This document shows, piece by piece, positions 27,390 to 37,096 of a stretch of DNA of 64,000 bases. A program made the position numbers and the translations under genes. The DNA is taken from positions 620,001-684,000 of the forward strand of contig NZ_JAPWGL010000002.1 in assembly GCF_027213645.1 (NCBI RefSeq). The letters are read 5' to 3'. Each line of letters opens with the position of its first letter. The stretch's first letter is position 1. This DNA comes from Pedobacter rhodius. GTDB taxonomy: Bacteria; Bacteroidota; Bacteroidia; Sphingobacteriales; Sphingobacteriaceae. The notes beneath the pieces are model-generated. The model had not been told where the DNA came from, ran no database searches, and saw only the letters and a program-made list of their open reading frames with translations.

Positions 27390-28469
27390 CTAATCGAGCC
27401 CGCCCACAATACCCATACCGGCTAATTTAGTTTCTAATTTTTCTTCAGGAGCTGTTGATTTCTTCGTGTAGATGCGCATCATTTCTTCTGCTTTTTCCAC
27501 CATGTTTTTCGAACCAATAAAAATCGGTACACGCTGATGCAATTCCGTTGGATCGATATCCAGTATACGATCGAAACCCGTTGAAGCCTTTCCCCCTGCC
27601 TGCTCAATAATTAAAGCCATAGGATTACATTCGTACAATAACCTTAATTTTCCGTTAGGCGACCGGGAGGTGGTTGGATAAATGTAAATGCCACCTTTTA
27701 TTAAGTTCCGGTGGATATCGCCCACCATAGAACCAATGTAGCGGGAGGTATACGGACGCCTGGTGGCATCATCTTCCACCTGGCAATATTTGAGGTATTT
27801 TTTTACCCCCTCAGGAAAATGCACATAATTTCCTTCATTTATCGAATACAGGTAACCGGTTTCAGGCATTTTCATTTCCGGGTGCGACAAACAAAATTCG
27901 CCTATCGATGGATCTAGCGTAAATCCGTTTACCCCTTTCCCGGTGGTATACACGAGCATGGTTGAGGAACCATAAATAATATAACCGGCGGCCACCTGTG
28001 CGGTTCCTTTTTGTAAAACGTCTTCAATACTAGCCTTTCCTGCTGTCGATTTTCGCCTGTAAATGGAAAAAATGGTACCAACGGCCACATTTACATCCGT
28101 GTTGGATGAACCATCCAAAGGATCGATACACACAATATATTTTGCGTTTTGTGATACCGGCGATTCGATATGGATGATGTCGTCTTCCTCTTCCGTGGCC
28201 ACAATACAACATTCGCCGCCACTTGTTAAAGCGGCTATAAACTGCTCATTGGCATAAACATCCAGCTTCTTTTGTTCTTCGCCCTGTATATTTGTTGTGC
28301 CGATATCTCCTAAAATATCGACCAAACCTGCCTTATTAACCTCCCGGTTTACGATTTTTGCCGCAATGGCAATGTCCCTTAAAAGCCTTGATAACTCGCC
28401 TTTTGCATACGGGAAATCTGCCTGTTTTTCTATAATAAACTGACCTAGTGTTTTTACGCCACAAACCAT
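27390..28469 (-). CDS. fbp: Fructose-1,6-bisphosphatase class 1
   Basis: A 359-residue class 1 enzyme, the usual length with a slight C-terminal extension. It hydrolyses fructose 1,6-bisphosphate to fructose 6-phosphate, the irreversible gluconeogenesis step, using Mg2+. The metal site is plain: VATEEEDD (Glu), [20 protein letters not shown] (Asp residues), and the phosphate-binding YVGD-like region around [15 protein letters not shown]. Start chosen because the family begins [26 protein letters not shown]. It is 19 bases downstream of the metallophosphoesterase gene on the same strand, so probably co-transcribed. Confidence 0.95.
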   Translation of the reverse strand: MVCGVKTLGQFIIEKQADFPYAKGELSRLLRDIAIAAKIVNREVNKAGLVDILGDIGTTNIQGEEQKKLDVYANEQFIAALTSGGECCIVATEEEDDIIHIESPVSQNAKYIVCIDPLDGSSNTDVNVAVGTIFSIYRRKSTAGKASIEDVLQKGTAQVAAGYIIYGSSTMLVYTTGKGVNGFTLDPSIGEFCLSHPEMKMPETGYLYSINEGNYVHFPEGVKKYLKYCQVEDDATRRPYTSRYIGSMVGDIHRNLIKGGIYIYPTTSRSPNGKLRLLYECNPMALIIEQAGGKASTGFDRILDIDPTELHQRVPIFIGSKNMVEKAEEMMRIYTKKSTAPEEKLETKLAGMGIVGGLD

Positions 28470-28488
28470 ACTTAGTGTATTTTTTACA

Positions 28489-28980
28489 TTATCTACCCGA
28501 TAATTCTATGACCTCTAAGGTATGAATATTTTCATCAGTAATGCAAAAACGAATTAAAGTTCGCACCTTATGCCAGCCATGTTTTCCCGCAGCACCGGGG
28601 TTTATATGCAAACATTTTATCTTTTCATCATACATAACCTTTAAAATATGCGAATGCCCGGTAATGAATAATTTTGGCGGCTTAGTGTAAATTTCAGGTT
28701 TAACAAAAGCAGAATACCGGCCGGGGTAACCGCCAATGTGCGTCATCCAGACATCCACATTTTCGCAGTCAAAACGGTTGTGCTCCGGAAATTCACTTCT
28801 GATGGTCGCATCATCAATATTTCCATACACGCCACGCAGTAGTTTAAAGGCCGCTAATGGCGCGGCAACATCGGGCCCGAAATCGCCGGCATGCCAGATT
28901 TCATCGCAGGCCTCGAAATGTTTGAAAACACTTTCATCTAAATAACCATGCGTATCGGAAATTAAACCTATTTTTTTCAT
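28489..28980 (-). CDS. YfcE/MJ0936-type metallophosphoesterase
   Basis: A 163-residue metallophosphoesterase. The five metal motifs are present in order: [33 protein letters not shown] and FITGHSHI. Proteins of this group (YfcE, MJ0936) are small cytoplasmic Mn2+-dependent phosphodiesterases with no settled in vivo substrate. It lies directly upstream of fbp in the same direction. Confidence 0.9.
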   Translation of the reverse strand: MKKIGLISDTHGYLDESVFKHFEACDEIWHAGDFGPDVAAPLAAFKLLRGVYGNIDDATIRSEFPEHNRFDCENVDVWMTHIGGYPGRYSAFVKPEIYTKPPKLFITGHSHILKVMYDEKIKCLHINPGAAGKHGWHKVRTLIRFCITDENIHTLEVIELSGR

Positions 28981-29166
28981 ATGATGAGGTAATCTTTCAA
29001 TGTTAGTTTATTTATTTATAAATTGAAAAGATTAGTTAAAATTTTAAACGCAGCGTCGTCTCCGCGCCTGCCTACCGCAAACACAATGTCATTAAATTAT
29101 AAATAGTTATGTCAGTCTGCGCCTGTCGAAGACCTTTTCATAATTGAAAACAAAAAATATTTGTCT

Positions 29167-29655
29167 CCAATCAGGTTGGGAATGACGAAACGCCCAAAAG
29201 ACTGTAGGTTCCAACGACTACGTCTTTCCCGCGCAGGCGGGAGTCTTAATGCCGGCGCTTAACGCTTTAAGATTCCCAATCAGGTTGGGAATGACGAAAC
29301 GCCCAAAAGACTGTAGGTCCCAACGACTACGTCATTCTCGCGCAGGCGGGAATCTTAATGCCGGCGCTTAACGCTTTAAGATTCCCAATCAGGTTGGGAA
29401 TGACGAAACGCCCAAAGACTGTAGGGAATCTTAATGCCGGCGCTTAACGCTTTAAGATTCCCAATCAGGTTGGGAATGACGAAACGCCCAAAAGACTGTA
29501 GGTCCCAACGACTACGTCATTCCCGCGCAGGCGGGAATCTTAATGCCGGCGCTTAACGCTTTAAGATTCCCAATCAGGTTGGGAATGACGAAACGCCCAA
29601 AAGACTGTAGGTCCCAACGACTACGTCATTCCCGCGCAGGCGGGAATCTTAAAGC
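29167..29655. repeat. Five-copy tandem array of a 109-bp repeat
   Basis: Five near-identical copies begin at 29167, 29276, 29385, 29461 and 29570. The spacing is 109 bases except the third copy, which is 76 because 33 internal bases are missing. Each unit starts CCAATCAGGTTGGGAATGAC, includes GCCCAAAAGACTGTAGG and ends CGGCGCTTAACGCTTTAAGA. The part around CCCGCGCAGGCGGG is a hairpin-forming repeat also seen elsewhere in the window. No reading frame runs through the array. It lies between two genes that converge on neither side of it, about 190 bases past the metallophosphoesterase start. Confidence 0.95.
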
Positions 29656-29770
29656 AATCGCTATCGTCAAAATGTTTTAGGATGCGTCTGTCTTAATAGA
29701 TTTCGCTATGCTCCATCCGATAGCTATCGGATCGAAAAGACGATTAATATAACTGGCGTCTGCCTTAAAA

Positions 29771-30484
29771 TCAATAATTCAGAAAAAAATCTTTCAATAA
29801 ATCCTGATACGCCCGGGTATGTACTTTAAGTGATTCATAAATATAAAAATCACGCTCAACCAGGTTGGTTCTTTGTTGACCTAAACAAATTATTACCCTA
29901 AACGCAGGCTTACGCTCATCAGAATGAATATAGATTTTTTCGGAAACAGACAAACCTATACGGGCACCTGTTTTTTCAACTTCCGCAGCTTGTTTCAGCG
30001 GAAGAATTAAACACAACTTTCCGTTTTCGGATAACATTGATTTTGATTTATGAACCAGCATTTCAAAGAAATCTTCATCAGCATGCCTGGCAATTCCTTT
30101 CCGCTTTTCCTCGTTCTTTAAATCATTAACAAAAAACGGCGGGTTAGAAACGATTAAATCAAATTCTTTCCGACTATTATATTGTTCTATTGCGACATTA
30201 TTAACGGACAACCTATCCTTGAAAACGGATAATTGAAAATTCATCTTCGCGGTTTCAGCAGCCTGTTCATCGATTTCTACAGCTTCAATAATCGCCTGGG
30301 GAAACCGTTGCGCAAGCATAAGCGCAATAACCCCGGTTCCTGTTCCAATATCCAGAATGTATTTTGGTTGATGGTGAAAAACACTGGCAGCCAGAAGCAC
30401 ACCATCGGTATTAATCTTCATGGCACAACCAGCCTGGTTAACGTCAAACTGTTTGAATTTAAATAACGCCCTGTTAACTGTCAT
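29771..30484 (-). CDS. trmN6: tRNA1(Val) adenine-37 N6-methyltransferase
   Basis: A 237-residue methyltransferase related to E. coli YfiC/TrmN6, which adds N6-methyl to A37 of tRNA1-Val. SAM-binding motif I is DIGTGTGVIALMLAQRFP, motif IV is SNPPFF (NPPF/Y of N6-adenine enzymes) and KRKGIARHADEDFFEMLV is typical of the TrmN6 family. Length is normal for the family. The start MTVNRALFKFKQF fits the family's N-terminus (F-x-F-K-x-F). Monocistronic, on the minus strand beside the repeat array. Confidence 0.9.
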   Translation of the reverse strand: MTVNRALFKFKQFDVNQAGCAMKINTDGVLLAASVFHHQPKYILDIGTGTGVIALMLAQRFPQAIIEAVEIDEQAAETAKMNFQLSVFKDRLSVNNVAIEQYNSRKEFDLIVSNPPFFVNDLKNEEKRKGIARHADEDFFEMLVHKSKSMLSENGKLCLILPLKQAAEVEKTGARIGLSVSEKIYIHSDERKPAFRVIICLGQQRTNLVERDFYIYESLKVHTRAYQDLLKDFFLNY

Positions 30485-30775
30485 TGATAATAAATAGCTT
30501 TTCTTAATTCAAATGTTTTCCACAAAAAATTAAACACATAAATTATTGATTATAAGTTTTTTATAAATAAAATACAACTAACACAAATACGCTAAAACCC
30601 ACTGTTAATAACTTACACAATCGTTTGTTTTTAAAATTGTAAATCATACATTAAGTTTGACTAGCAATTTGAATGAACCGCGTTTCAGACCGGGCTTTGA
30701 GTTGTGAAAACTAAGCGTACACGATCGGTATCTAGGTAGCCAAAAACTAAATTGTTGGCTACTTTGTTTTTAAAT

Positions 30776-31159
30776 CTATTTTTCATAAAGCTCCAGGGGC
30801 AATCCGTCAGGATCTGAAAAAAAGGTAAATCGCTTGCCGGTAAACTCATCAATTCTAATATTTTCGGTAACAATTGCCTGTTCATTTAATCGTTCAATTT
30901 CCTTCTGGATATCATCCACTTCAAAAGCCAGATGACGTAAACCCTGTGCTTCAGGTCTTGAAGGTCGTTCAGGCGGATTTTCAAAAGAAAAAAGTTCTAT
31001 CTGGTATAATTCATTAATGGCCAAATCTAATTTGTACGATTTTCTTTCGGCCCGGTAAAATTCATTTAAAACTTTAAATCCTAATTTGTTAACATAAAAA
31101 TCCTTCGATTTTTCATAGTCAGAACAAATAATGGCGATATGATGAATGCGGTTAAACAT
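30776..31159 (-). CDS. VOC-family protein of the YaeR/GloA2 type
   Basis: A 127-residue vicinal-oxygen-chelate protein. It starts MFNRIHHIAIICSDYEKSKD, has KDFYVNKLGFKVLNE, GLRHLAFEVDDI and ends GLPLELYEK; the first His, GLRHLAFEV His and terminal Glu are the usual metal ligands of glyoxalase-like folds. YaeR-type proteins resemble lactoylglutathione lyase but their substrate is not settled. Alone on the minus strand, with about 290 bases of plain AT-rich sequence after it. Confidence 0.88.
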   Translation of the reverse strand: MFNRIHHIAIICSDYEKSKDFYVNKLGFKVLNEFYRAERKSYKLDLAINELYQIELFSFENPPERPSRPEAQGLRHLAFEVDDIQKEIERLNEQAIVTENIRIDEFTGKRFTFFSDPDGLPLELYEK

Positions 31160-31340
31160 ATTTTAAGCATTGAATTACTGAATGGCAAAATTGCATAAAA
31201 TTACCCAAACATGGAGATTCTTGCCTGCCTGCGCGAGAATCACGAGTTTTCGGGAATAATTTTTGGATAAACCGAGTCCTATACGCCCTGCTATCCGGCA
31301 TAGGAAATGATGGAAGGAAACCCTTCGACTACGCTCAGGA

Positions 31341-31444
31341 CGTTAAAGCTTTTGTACCCACGTTCAACCTACTACTGCCCAAGGCAGCGCGTCCTCCCCG
31401 ATTTTTCATCGGGGGCTTGTGCTGCCGCTTTAAAAGCTTTAACG
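31341..31444. repeat. Nested inverted-repeat (foldback) element
   Basis: A 13-base perfect inverted repeat, CGTTAAAGCTTTT at 31341-31353 and AAAAGCTTTAACG at 31432-31444, encloses two further palindromic pairs: GGCAGC...GCTGCC and CCCCGA...TCGGGG around a short TTTTTCA loop. The four arms nest in order, as in small non-autonomous insertion elements or a structured RNA. No target duplication could be confirmed. Confidence 0.55.
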
Positions 31445-31633
31445 AATTTATCCGACATCAGTTCCAAGCCTTGATTTATTCATTCGTATATATTGCTTTT
31501 AATCGCATTCATGAGCTCGCAAAAAATGCTCGGTTTTGGTTACCTTTTTATCAAGAAAAAGGTAAAAGCCATTCGGCGGCCAGCCGAGGCAAGACGGTGC
31601 GGACGACATGATGAGAATTACCCAAAGCATTAA

Positions 31634-31654
31634 GATTCCCGCATGCGCGGGAAT
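31634..31654. repeat. Short hairpin repeat (GGGAATGACG family)
   Basis: GATTCCCGC and GCGGGAAT flank ATGC, giving a compact stem. The same core, with GGGAATGACG or GTCATTCCCG, recurs in the 109-bp array at 29167-29655. Confidence 0.6.
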
Positions 31655-31835
31655 GACGACTCTTTGAGAATAAGTTATTCTTTTTAACCACTCCCAACCC
31701 CTCTTTGAAACAAGGAAGGCAGCGAACTTAACGATTAGAACTTCTTGCGAAACCTGTGTAGGGCTAAATCCCAAACTATTTACAATTATTCACGAATTCT
31801 CTCCAACAATCCTTCAGCCATTAAATTAAAAAACC

Positions 31836-31843
31836 TAAATTTG
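31836..31843 (+). promoter_or_regulatory. Bacteroidota-type -7 box of purL
   Basis: TAAATTTG matches the TAnnTTTG consensus of the phylum's housekeeping promoter, 20 bases before the purL start. No clear TTG at the -33 position. Confidence 0.55.
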
Positions 31844-31862
31844 CAGCTTCAAAAAAAAAAGC

Positions 31863-34800
31863 ATGATTCATTTCTTTTCTTGTCATCCTGAGCCTGTCGA
31901 AGGGCAATCCGATGCGGTTTTTGTTTTACAAACAGACCAATCCCTGTCAGCAACTGATATTACAAAACTTGAATGGTTATTCGGCGGGGCCAAACTACAA
32001 AATGAAAAGCTACTGAACGGTTTTTTTGTTGGGCCACGGGCCGCAATGATTACACCCTGGAGTACCAATGCAGTAGAGATTACGCAAAACATGGCCATTC
32101 AGGGGGTCATCAGAATTGAAGAATTTAAAAAGGTTGCCGCAGATTTTTCGGATTACGACCCCATGCTTTCTCAGAAATATGATGGGCTGGGACAAGAAAT
32201 TTACACCATTAACATAAAGCCTGAGCCTATCTTAGAAATTTCGGATATCGCGGCTTACAATAAACAAGAAGGTCTTTCTTTAAGCGATGAAGAGGTTGAT
32301 TACTTAAATTCACTAGCCGAACGCTTAAAAAGGCCATTAACAGATTCAGAGGTTTTTGGTTTCTCCCAGGTAAATTCAGAACACTGCCGCCATAAAATTT
32401 TCAACGGTAAATTTGTGATTGATGGTGTGGAACAACCCACTTCCTTATTTAAGTTAATCCGCAAAACCTCAGAAGAAAACCCGAACGATATTATTTCGGC
32501 CTATAAAGATAATGTTGCTTTTATTAAAGGTCCGGTTGTGCAGCAATTTGCACCGAAACGCGCCGATGAACCCGATTATTATGCCACAAGCGATTTCGAA
32601 TCTGTTATATCGCTAAAAGCAGAAACCCATAATTTTCCAACGACTGTAGAGCCATTTAATGGTGCGGCAACAGGTTCAGGTGGCGAAATCAGAGACAGGC
32701 TCGCCGGCGGACAAGGGTCTTTACCTTTAGCCGGAACGGCGGTTTATATGACAGCACTTTCTCGTTTAGAAGAAGGCCGTGAATGGGAAAAAGGTGTTGA
32801 AGAAAGAAAATGGCTGTATCAAACACCGATGGATATCTTGATTAAAGCATCGAATGGAGCTACAGATTTTGGCAATAAATTCGGTCAGCCTTTAATTACG
32901 GGCTCCGTTTTAACCTTCGAACACCAGCACTTCGAAAAGCTCAGTATGACATCCCGTAAGCTTGGTTTCGACAAAGTCATCATGCTTGCCGGTGGCGTAG
33001 GTTACGGAAAAGCGAGTCAGGCCAGAAAACAAAAACCTCAGGAAGGTGATAACATCGTTGTGCTTGGCGGTGAAAACTATAGAATTGGAATGGGCGGTGC
33101 GGCGGTTTCATCAGCTGATACCGGCGAACATGGTTCGGGAATTGAGTTAAACGCCATCCAACGTTCTAACCCTGAAATGCAGAAAAGAGCAGCCAACGCC
33201 GTGCGTGGCATGGTAGAAAGCGATCACAATACAATTGTGTCCATCCACGATCATGGTGCAGGCGGACACTTAAATTGTTTATCCGAATTAGTTGAAGAAA
33301 CCGGTGGTTTAATCAACCTGGATAAATTACCGGTAGGCGACCCTACCCTTTCCGCAAAAGAAATTATCGGGAACGAATCTCAGGAACGCATGGGATTGGT
33401 TATCGGAAACGAACACATTGAAACGTTACAAAAAATCGCCGACCGGGAGCGTTCACCCATGTACACGGTTGGTAAAGTTACCGGCGACAACCGTTTTACT
33501 TTTGAATCGGCAACAACAGGCGTTAAACCGATGGATTTAGAACTGAAAGACATGTTCGGCAGTTCTCCAAAAGTGGTAATGGAAGATAAAAAGCTCGATA
33601 GAAAATACGAGGCTTTAGCTTATCAAACTGAAAAACTGAACGATTATTTAGAGCAGGTGCTTCAACTTGAAGCGGTTGCATCGAAAGACTGGCTAACCAA
33701 TAAGGTAGATCGCTGTGTTGGCGGCCGTGTGGCCAAACAACAAACGGCTGGCCCATTACAATTGCCTTTAAATAACTGCGGCGTAATGGCTTTAGATTTT
33801 CTGGGAAAAGAAGGGGTTGCGACATCCGTTGGACATGCACCGGTTTCCGCTTTGATTGATCCCGCTGCCGGAAGCAGAATCGCCATTGCAGAGTCTTTAT
33901 CTAACATTGTTTGGGCACCATTGAAAGATGGCTTAAAAAGTGTTTCCCTTTCTGCAAACTGGATGTGGGCCTGTAAAAACGAAGGTGAAGATGCCAGGTT
34001 ATACGAAGCCGTTAAAGCCTGTTCTGATTTTGCCATCGATTTAGGCATCAACATCCCGACAGGGAAAGATTCGCTGTCGATGAAGCAGAAGTATAAAGAC
34101 GGCGATGTTATTGCACCCGGAACGGTCATTATTTCTGCCGGCGGTAACTGCGACGACATTACGAAGGTTGTAGAACCCGTACTTCAAAAAGATGGCGGTT
34201 CGATTTATTACATCAACCTTTCTAACGATAGCTATAAATTAGGCGGTTCATCTTTTGCGCAGATTTTAAATAAAATCGGTACGGAAACGCCCGATGTTAA
34301 AGATGCAGCTAAATTTAAAAATGCCTTTAACACCATTCAAAAATTAATAAAAGAAGATAAAATACAGGCCGGACATGATATCGGCAGTGGTGGTTTAATT
34401 ACGACGCTATTGGAAATGTGTTTTGCAGATAATGATTTAGGTGCGGCTATAGATTTATCGGCCCTGCAAGAATCAGACCTGATCAAGTTACTCTTCGCTG
34501 AAAACATTGCCCTGGTTTTCCAGGCAGACTCGAGTGTCGAATCCACATTATCTTCAAACCATGTTGAGTATTTCAAAATTGGTGAGGTAACTTCAAAATC
34601 AGCTTTAGAAATTAAAAATTCAGCAGAACGTTTTAGTTTTGACATTGATCATCTACGTGATGTGTGGTTCAAAACATCTTACTTACTGGATAAGAAACAA
34701 AGCGGACCTGTTAAAGCGAAAGAGCGTTTTGATAACTATAAAAACCAGGCCTTAAAATATACTTTCCCTTCACAGTTTGATGGAAAAAAACCTGTACTGG

Positions 34801-35564
34801 ATAGCACAAAACCAAAACCTAAAGCAGCCGTAATCCGCGAAAAAGGAAGTAATTCTGAACGTGAACTGGCAAATGCGATGTTCTTAGCCGGTTTTGATGT
34901 TAAAGATGTACACATGACGGATTTAATTTCGGGCCGTGAAACCCTGGAAGACATTCAGTTTATCGGTGCAGTTGGCGGCTTCTCCAACTCTGATGTTTTA
35001 GGTTCTGCTAAAGGCTGGGCCGGTGCATTTATGTACAATGAAAAAGCAAGAGTTGCCCTGGAAAAATTCTTTGCCCGCCCGGATACACTTTCAGTTGGTG
35101 TTTGTAACGGTTGCCAGCTATTTGTTGAGCTTGGCTTAATCAACAAAGACCACGAAGAAAAACCAAAGATGCTGCACAATGAAAGTCATAAACACGAGAG
35201 TGTTTTCACTTCGTTAACTGTAGCCGAGAATAATTCGGTAATGCTTTCAACGCTTGCAGGCAGCACATTAGGCGTTTGGGTATCACACGGTGAAGGCAGA
35301 TTCAGTCTTCCATACGCAGAAGATAAATATAGCATTGTTGCAAAATATGCCTACGAAAATTACCCGGCCAGTCCGAATGGTTCCGATTACAATACGGCGA
35401 TGCTATGCGATACAACCGGTCGGCATTTGGTTATGATGCCGCACATTGAGCGTTCATTATTCCAATGGCATTGGGCAAACTACCCTAAAGGACGTAAAGA
35501 TGAGGTTTCGCCATGGATGGAAGCCTTTGTTAATGCCAGAAAATGGGTTGAAGAAAAGAAGTAA
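31863..35564 (+). CDS. purL: Phosphoribosylformylglycinamidine synthase (large, single-chain)
   Basis: A 1233-residue long-form PurL. It converts FGAR, ATP and glutamine to FGAM in purine synthesis. Visible: linker and AIRS-like ATPase domains (AETHNFPTTVEPFNGAATGS, GIPTGKDSLSMKQ-like INIPTGKDSLSMKQ), then a C-terminal class I glutaminase domain with nucleophile GVCNGCQLF and the His/Glu pair MMPHIERSLFQWHWAN. Length is close to the family norm (~1230-1295). The oddity is the N-terminus: MIHFF is followed by SCHPEPVEG, the translation of a dispersed intergenic repeat (31881-31904), before normal PurL sequence resumes at VFVLQTDQS. The frame is kept. Confidence 0.95.
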   Translation: MIHFFSCHPEPVEGQSDAVFVLQTDQSLSATDITKLEWLFGGAKLQNEKLLNGFFVGPRAAMITPWSTNAVEITQNMAIQGVIRIEEFKKVAADFSDYDPMLSQKYDGLGQEIYTINIKPEPILEISDIAAYNKQEGLSLSDEEVDYLNSLAERLKRPLTDSEVFGFSQVNSEHCRHKIFNGKFVIDGVEQPTSLFKLIRKTSEENPNDIISAYKDNVAFIKGPVVQQFAPKRADEPDYYATSDFESVISLKAETHNFPTTVEPFNGAATGSGGEIRDRLAGGQGSLPLAGTAVYMTALSRLEEGREWEKGVEERKWLYQTPMDILIKASNGATDFGNKFGQPLITGSVLTFEHQHFEKLSMTSRKLGFDKVIMLAGGVGYGKASQARKQKPQEGDNIVVLGGENYRIGMGGAAVSSADTGEHGSGIELNAIQRSNPEMQKRAANAVRGMVESDHNTIVSIHDHGAGGHLNCLSELVEETGGLINLDKLPVGDPTLSAKEIIGNESQERMGLVIGNEHIETLQKIADRERSPMYTVGKVTGDNRFTFESATTGVKPMDLELKDMFGSSPKVVMEDKKLDRKYEALAYQTEKLNDYLEQVLQLEAVASKDWLTNKVDRCVGGRVAKQQTAGPLQLPLNNCGVMALDFLGKEGVATSVGHAPVSALIDPAAGSRIAIAESLSNIVWAPLKDGLKSVSLSANWMWACKNEGEDARLYEAVKACSDFAIDLGINIPTGKDSLSMKQKYKDGDVIAPGTVIISAGGNCDDITKVVEPVLQKDGGSIYYINLSNDSYKLGGSSFAQILNKIGTETPDVKDAAKFKNAFNTIQKLIKEDKIQAGHDIGSGGLITTLLEMCFADNDLGAAIDLSALQESDLIKLLFAENIALVFQADSSVESTLSSNHVEYFKIGEVTSKSALEIKNSAERFSFDIDHLRDVWFKTSYLLDKKQSGPVKAKERFDNYKNQALKYTFPSQFDGKKPVLDSTKPKPKAAVIREKGSNSERELANAMFLAGFDVKDVHMTDLISGRETLEDIQFIGAVGGFSNSDVLGSAKGWAGAFMYNEKARVALEKFFARPDTLSVGVCNGCQLFVELGLINKDHEEKPKMLHNESHKHESVFTSLTVAENNSVMLSTLAGSTLGVWVSHGEGRFSLPYAEDKYSIVAKYAYENYPASPNGSDYNTAMLCDTTGRHLVMMPHIERSLFQWHWANYPKGRKDEVSPWMEAFVNARKWVEEKK
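31881..31904. repeat. Dispersed repeat lying inside the purL coding sequence
   Basis: Begins TGTCATCCTGAGCCTGTCGA and is the known hairpin-repeat family that translates as CHPEPVEG. In purL it replaces what should be a short variable stretch after MIHFF. Normally such repeats are strictly intergenic. Confidence 0.7.
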
Positions 35565-36055
35565 AATGGAAAAGTAATGTAAGATGGAAAATGGATGATG
35601 GAATTAAAGGCATCATCCATTTTATATTTATCACCTTTCACAAATTTCGAGCGAAGTATCTTACAGTACCGTCATCCGATAGCTACCGAATTCTAGCGGA
35701 GTATCTTACAGTGCCGTCATCCGATAGCAATCGGATTCGAGCAGCGTGCAACGCAGTCAAGAAATCTTTATAGCAAAAAAAACGGTCCGGGCATCGCCCA
35801 AACCGTCTTAATTCACCTAACCCTACATTCCCTAAAAACCAGGAGCGTTAACAGGAAAGTTCCAATATCCATCTTACTATCTTTCGAGCGAAGTATTTTA
35901 CAGTGCTGTCATCCGATAGCAATCGGATCGAGATGACGGTCTTATCAAATAAAAAGGTTACACCATACATTTCCCATCATCCATCTTACCATCATCCATT
36001 TCCCATCTTCCATCTCCCATCATCCATCATCCATCTTCCACCATCCATCATCACC
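35565..36055. repeat. Repeat-rich gap between purL and tonB
   Basis: Contains three copies of a ~48-base repeat at 35645-35692, 35692-35739 and 35881-35939, each including AGTATCTTACAGT-like sequence and CATCCGATAGC, plus a low-complexity run of CCATC/TTCCATC units at about 35965-36050. The reading frames here (e.g. 35903-36292 on the plus strand) are repeat-derived and antisense to tonB, so not called. Confidence 0.8.
35775..35806 (-). terminator. Probable terminator of the tonB gene
   Basis: Reading on the minus strand, ACGGTTTGGGC (35796-35806) pairs with GCCCGGACCGT (35782-35792) around GAT, with two G-T wobbles, and is followed by eight Ts. It lies about 250 bases beyond the tonB stop. 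Confidence 0.6.
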
Positions 36056-36895
36056 TTACATCATCTGGAAATTAATCGGCATATTATACCTTACCCGTAC
36101 AGGTACGCCTTTATTTTTTCCGGGTTTCCACAAGGGCGATTTCTTAATTACTTTCATCGCTTCTTCATCACAGCCAAATCCGATGCCTTTCAACACCTGC
36201 ACATCAGTTATGGAACCATCTTTCTCTACAACAAAACTTACAAAGACTTTTCCTTGTACCCCCTCTTCCTGTGCTTTATATGGGTATCTTAAATTACGCT
36301 CCATATATTTTGCCCAGGCTTTCATACCGCCGGCAAATTCAGGATATTCATCAACTCCAGCGGCAATATAGATTTCGCTATCGTTGTTAGCGCCGTTTCC
36401 ATCTTTCACCGCGGCATTTCCATCTCCGTTTCCCGTATTTGTATTAATAACCAGGTTCGGTTTAATTTCACCGTCCTGGGTTTTATCACTTATTACAGCA
36501 TCTTGTGTTTCTTTTATAGTTGGTGGTTCAGGTAAATCAACTTTATCTACTACAACGATATTTGATGGTAAAGCAACCGTTTTAACCTTTACCGGTTCGG
36601 CTTTTTCCGGGGCTGCCTTTTTTTCGGGTTCTGGTTTTTTCATGGTGTGAATAACATCTGTTAAATCGATTGTCTTTGCAACAGGTGTTGCGACCACTTG
36701 TTCAGGAAACAGCTTACTATAAACCATCGGACTTATAAATAACAGTACGAAAGCACTACTCGCCATAAATAAGGCTTTTGTTAGAATTGACGATGATTGC
36801 GATCTCAACGCATAAGCCCCATAGCTTTTGTTTCTGCCGGAGAATACAATTTCGAGCCACTCGAATTTGTATACATTAATTGATGAATTGAACAT
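36056..36895 (-). CDS. tonB: TonB-family energy transducer
   Basis: A 279-residue TonB. It couples inner-membrane proton force to outer-membrane receptors such as the SusC and Oar-like proteins in this window. One membrane anchor follows ~40 cytoplasmic residues (LTKALFMASSAFVLLFISPM); then a proline/lysine-rich periplasmic spacer (KKPEPEKKAAPEKAEPVKVK); then the C-terminal TonB domain with YPEFAGGMKAWAKYMERNLR and VRVRYNMPINFQM. Start at MFNSSINVYKFEWLEIVF (36895) matches the usual Bacteroidota TonB start; a further-upstream ATG at 36940 is less likely. No exbB/exbD neighbours. Confidence 0.9.
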   Translation of the reverse strand: MFNSSINVYKFEWLEIVFSGRNKSYGAYALRSQSSSILTKALFMASSAFVLLFISPMVYSKLFPEQVVATPVAKTIDLTDVIHTMKKPEPEKKAAPEKAEPVKVKTVALPSNIVVVDKVDLPEPPTIKETQDAVISDKTQDGEIKPNLVINTNTGNGDGNAAVKDGNGANNDSEIYIAAGVDEYPEFAGGMKAWAKYMERNLRYPYKAQEEGVQGKVFVSFVVEKDGSITDVQVLKGIGFGCDEEAMKVIKKSPLWKPGKNKGVPVRVRYNMPINFQMM

Positions 36896-37068
36896 AGTTT
36901 TTGTTTTTATATCAGGATGTGAAAAACGCACCAATTCCATAAAACTTTAAAAAATCTATATTATTTATGAAAAATGAAATTTTTCTGCTCAAAAACATTT
37001 TTATATTTCATTTTCAACAATTTTTAATATTTTAACTAAAATGTTTCATAAAAATTAAGAAAATATAC

Positions 37069-37076
37069 TATTTTTG
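37069..37076 (+). promoter_or_regulatory. Probable -7 box of the glutamine synthetase gene
   Basis: TATTTTTG fits TAnnTTTG and lies 20 bases before the start codon, the same spacing as at purL. Confidence 0.5.
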
Positions 37077-37096
37077 ACAAAAAACATAACAAATTA

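Larger units (their letters stand above)
31160..31862. other. Repeat-rich gap before purL
   Basis: About 700 bases without a gene. It contains a nested inverted-repeat element (31341-31444), a simple hairpin repeat (31634-31654) and a stretch with CTTCGACTACGCTCAGGA, a common dispersed repeat sequence. Short open frames here (for example 31417-31611) are repeat-derived and are not called. The purL promoter is at the right end. Confidence 0.7.

Noticed and set aside
29167..29655. CRISPR array
   Set aside because: Units are 109 bases and nearly identical throughout, with no unique spacers and no cas genes in the window.
30685..30885. 66-residue minus-strand frame
   Set aside because: Overlaps the VOC gene in another frame and has no independent support.
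31417..31774. Short open frames on both strands before purL
   Set aside because: They translate repeat sequence and overlap each other; neither resembles a protein.
35903..36292. 129-residue plus-strand open frame
   Set aside because: Its first half translates low-complexity CATCC repeats and its second half is antisense to tonB.
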